DNA from: Diplonema papillatum
Lineage: Eukaryota > Euglenozoa > Diplonemea > Diplonemida > Diplonemidae
Length of the DNA stretch: 64,000 bases
Direction of reading: 5' to 3'
NCBI GenBank assembly: GCA_030068145.1
Contig: JAPJBO010000048.1
Span: 186,001-250,000, forward strand
The position numbers and the translations under genes were made by a program. The notes under the pieces are model-generated. The model was not told the origin of the DNA and searched no databases. It saw only the letters and a list, made by a program, of their open reading frames with translations. This document shows, in pieces, positions 62,930 to 64,000 of the stretch; position 1 is the stretch's first letter; each line of letters opens with the position of its first letter.

Positions 62930-63175
62930 CGGGAGCCAAGCTTCACGTGTTCGGCGGTACTGCAGAGCCACGGGCCTACAGGTCAAGTGGCTACCGATTC
63001 CCCAAACAAAAGCATCAAGGCGTGACGCACCTTGGGGCTTGCGCTGAACACAAGCTCGTCGAGACGGTCAGCCACAGGACGGGGTTGTGGCACTGAGCTG
63101 CCTCCGACTCAAGCTTTGCAAGCTGTGGCTGACCGTCACGTTCCTGGACCAGGAGCGGCCTTTTTCTTTTTCTTT
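62930..63175 (+). repeat. L dispersed repeat, full copy
   Basis: GGAGCCAAGCTTCACGTGTT to CCTGGACCAGGAGCGGCC, followed by a (TTTTTC)n tract. Confidence 0.75.
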
Positions 63176-63351
63176 TTCTTTTTCTTTCTTCTTGCTTCTC
63201 CGTCCGAGGTCTCCCTTGGGCCACGAAACCCTCGTACGGGCTGCCTTCGGCAGTGTGCGCGTTCCGTTTGGCCGTGCAGGCCTACCTGGCTTTCTTAACG
63301 TCGGCGCGGTGAAAAGCCCAAGTCAGTCTTGGGACCAGCCTTTGGCGAACG

Positions 63352-63412
63352 TTTGTTACCGTTATTTGTGGAATAGAACGGTCGGTATTGTAAAGTCTCC
63401 GGTTGACCGTAG
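63352..63412 (-). repeat. PM motif copy
   Basis: CCGTTATTTGTGGAATAGAA, CGGTCGGTATTGTAAAGTC and TCCGGTTGACCGTAGAGGC. Confidence 0.6.
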
Positions 63413-63704
63413 AGGCTTGGGTAAGGAGGGGGGGTTGAGAGGGTCGCGAGAAAAGTGAGAGGGCGCTGCTCGCTTCGGGTGATGTGTCACTCCGTTGTGA
63501 AACCTTGTGAAGTCCCCTAACGCGTTTAGGGGGTGTTTGGGATTGGGTAGGGTGTGGTCGTTCTGCTACGGTTTGTTCGCTTACACCGCTGTGTGTTGTT
63601 CTCACTCGGGACCTTTGACCTGTTGTGTTTGTGCTATCAGAAGGGGTTGGACCGGCCTAATATGCACTAGCAGAATGCGTAGGTGTATGCTGGTTTGGGC
63701 GCAT

Positions 63705-64000
63705 TCGCGTATGCAGCCGTCTGCAGCCGCATGCAGCCGCATGCAGCCGCATGCAGCCGCATGCAGCCGCATGCAGCCGCATGCAGCAGTATGCAGCCGT
63801 ATGCAGCCGCATGCAGCCGCATGCAGCCGCATGCAGCAGTATGCAGCCGTATGCAGCCGCATGCAGCCGCATGCAGCAGTATGCAGCCGTATGCAGCCGC
63901 ATGCAGCCGCATGCAGCCGCATGCAGCCGCATGCAGCCGCATGCAGCAGTATGCAGCCGTATGCAGCCGCATGCAGCCGCATGCAGCCGTATGCAGCCGT
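63705..64000. repeat. 10-bp minisatellite at the right edge
   Basis: About 29 units of GCAGCCGCAT with GCAGCAGTAT and GCAGCCGTAT variants arranged in a higher-order pattern. It continues past the window. Because it has no stops in several frames it creates artificial ORFs. Confidence 0.95.

Noticed and set aside
63602-64000. Possible CRISPR-like regular repeats
   Set aside because: Units are contiguous with no unique spacers and the genome is eukaryotic; it is a minisatellite. The same applies to the arrays at 37.7, 45.8 and 49.6 kb.
1-64000. Ribosomal RNA genes, operons or ribosome binding sites
   Set aside because: No rRNA-like conserved blocks were seen, and the genes are intron-bearing and eukaryotic, so bacterial signals do not apply.

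Overview
This is nuclear DNA of a eukaryote, not a prokaryote. Real genes are split by long GT-AG introns, exons are GC-rich, and the space between them is full of microsatellites, minisatellites, LINE remnants, MITE-like elements and fossil retroelements. An OFD1-like centriole/basal-body gene implies a flagellated cell. Together with RNase H-bearing LINEs and EF-hand-like modules, this suggests an intron-rich protist, perhaps an alveolate alga; I cannot name the species.

Three host genes are readable, all on the minus strand. (1) About 4.9-8.3 kb: the 5' part (450 codons) of an OFD1-like gene with a LisH domain and coiled coil. Its intron holds several broken copies of the second exon. (2) About 10.3-31.8 kb: a complete seven-exon model of a 1609-residue protein. 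All splice phases agree and there is a terminal stop. It combines six short acidic motifs, many DM14-like helical hairpins (as in CC2D1/Lgd) and four degenerate EF-hand-like modules. (3) 34.0-35.1 kb: a single-exon GDA1/CD39 apyrase with four conserved regions, flanked by broken partial copies of itself.

Layout: 0-1.6 kb fossil retroelement gag-like ORF; 1.6-4.8 kb dispersed repeats, a tRNA-like fossil and an AT-rich tandem array; 4.9-8.3 kb OFD1; 8.8-9.9 kb tandem repeat and a SINE-like copy; 10-32.5 kb the giant gene, with one LINE on the minus strand (24.3-26.4 kb) and one on the plus strand (19.4-21.9 kb) in its introns; 32.7-37.1 kb apyrase and duplications; 37.3-42.6 kb MITEs and a 27-bp minisatellite; 43.2-44.8 kb fossil reverse transcriptase; 45.8-47.5 kb a transposon-like element with an internal minisatellite; 49.6-50.2 kb a 30-bp minisatellite; 50.5-54.7 kb three nested elements with target duplications; 54.7-64 kb more repeats, a second gag/recombinase fossil, a hAT-like MITE and a terminal 10-bp minisatellite.

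The most novel material is the architecture of the giant protein, the nested inverted-repeat elements at 50.5-54.7 kb (the inner one with a 116-residue basic ORF), an ORF-bearing long member of a short repeat family at 11.7-12.7 kb, and a roughly 55-bp motif found repeatedly in one orientation only. All positions come from reading by eye. No alignment or database search was run, so family names rest on remembered motifs.
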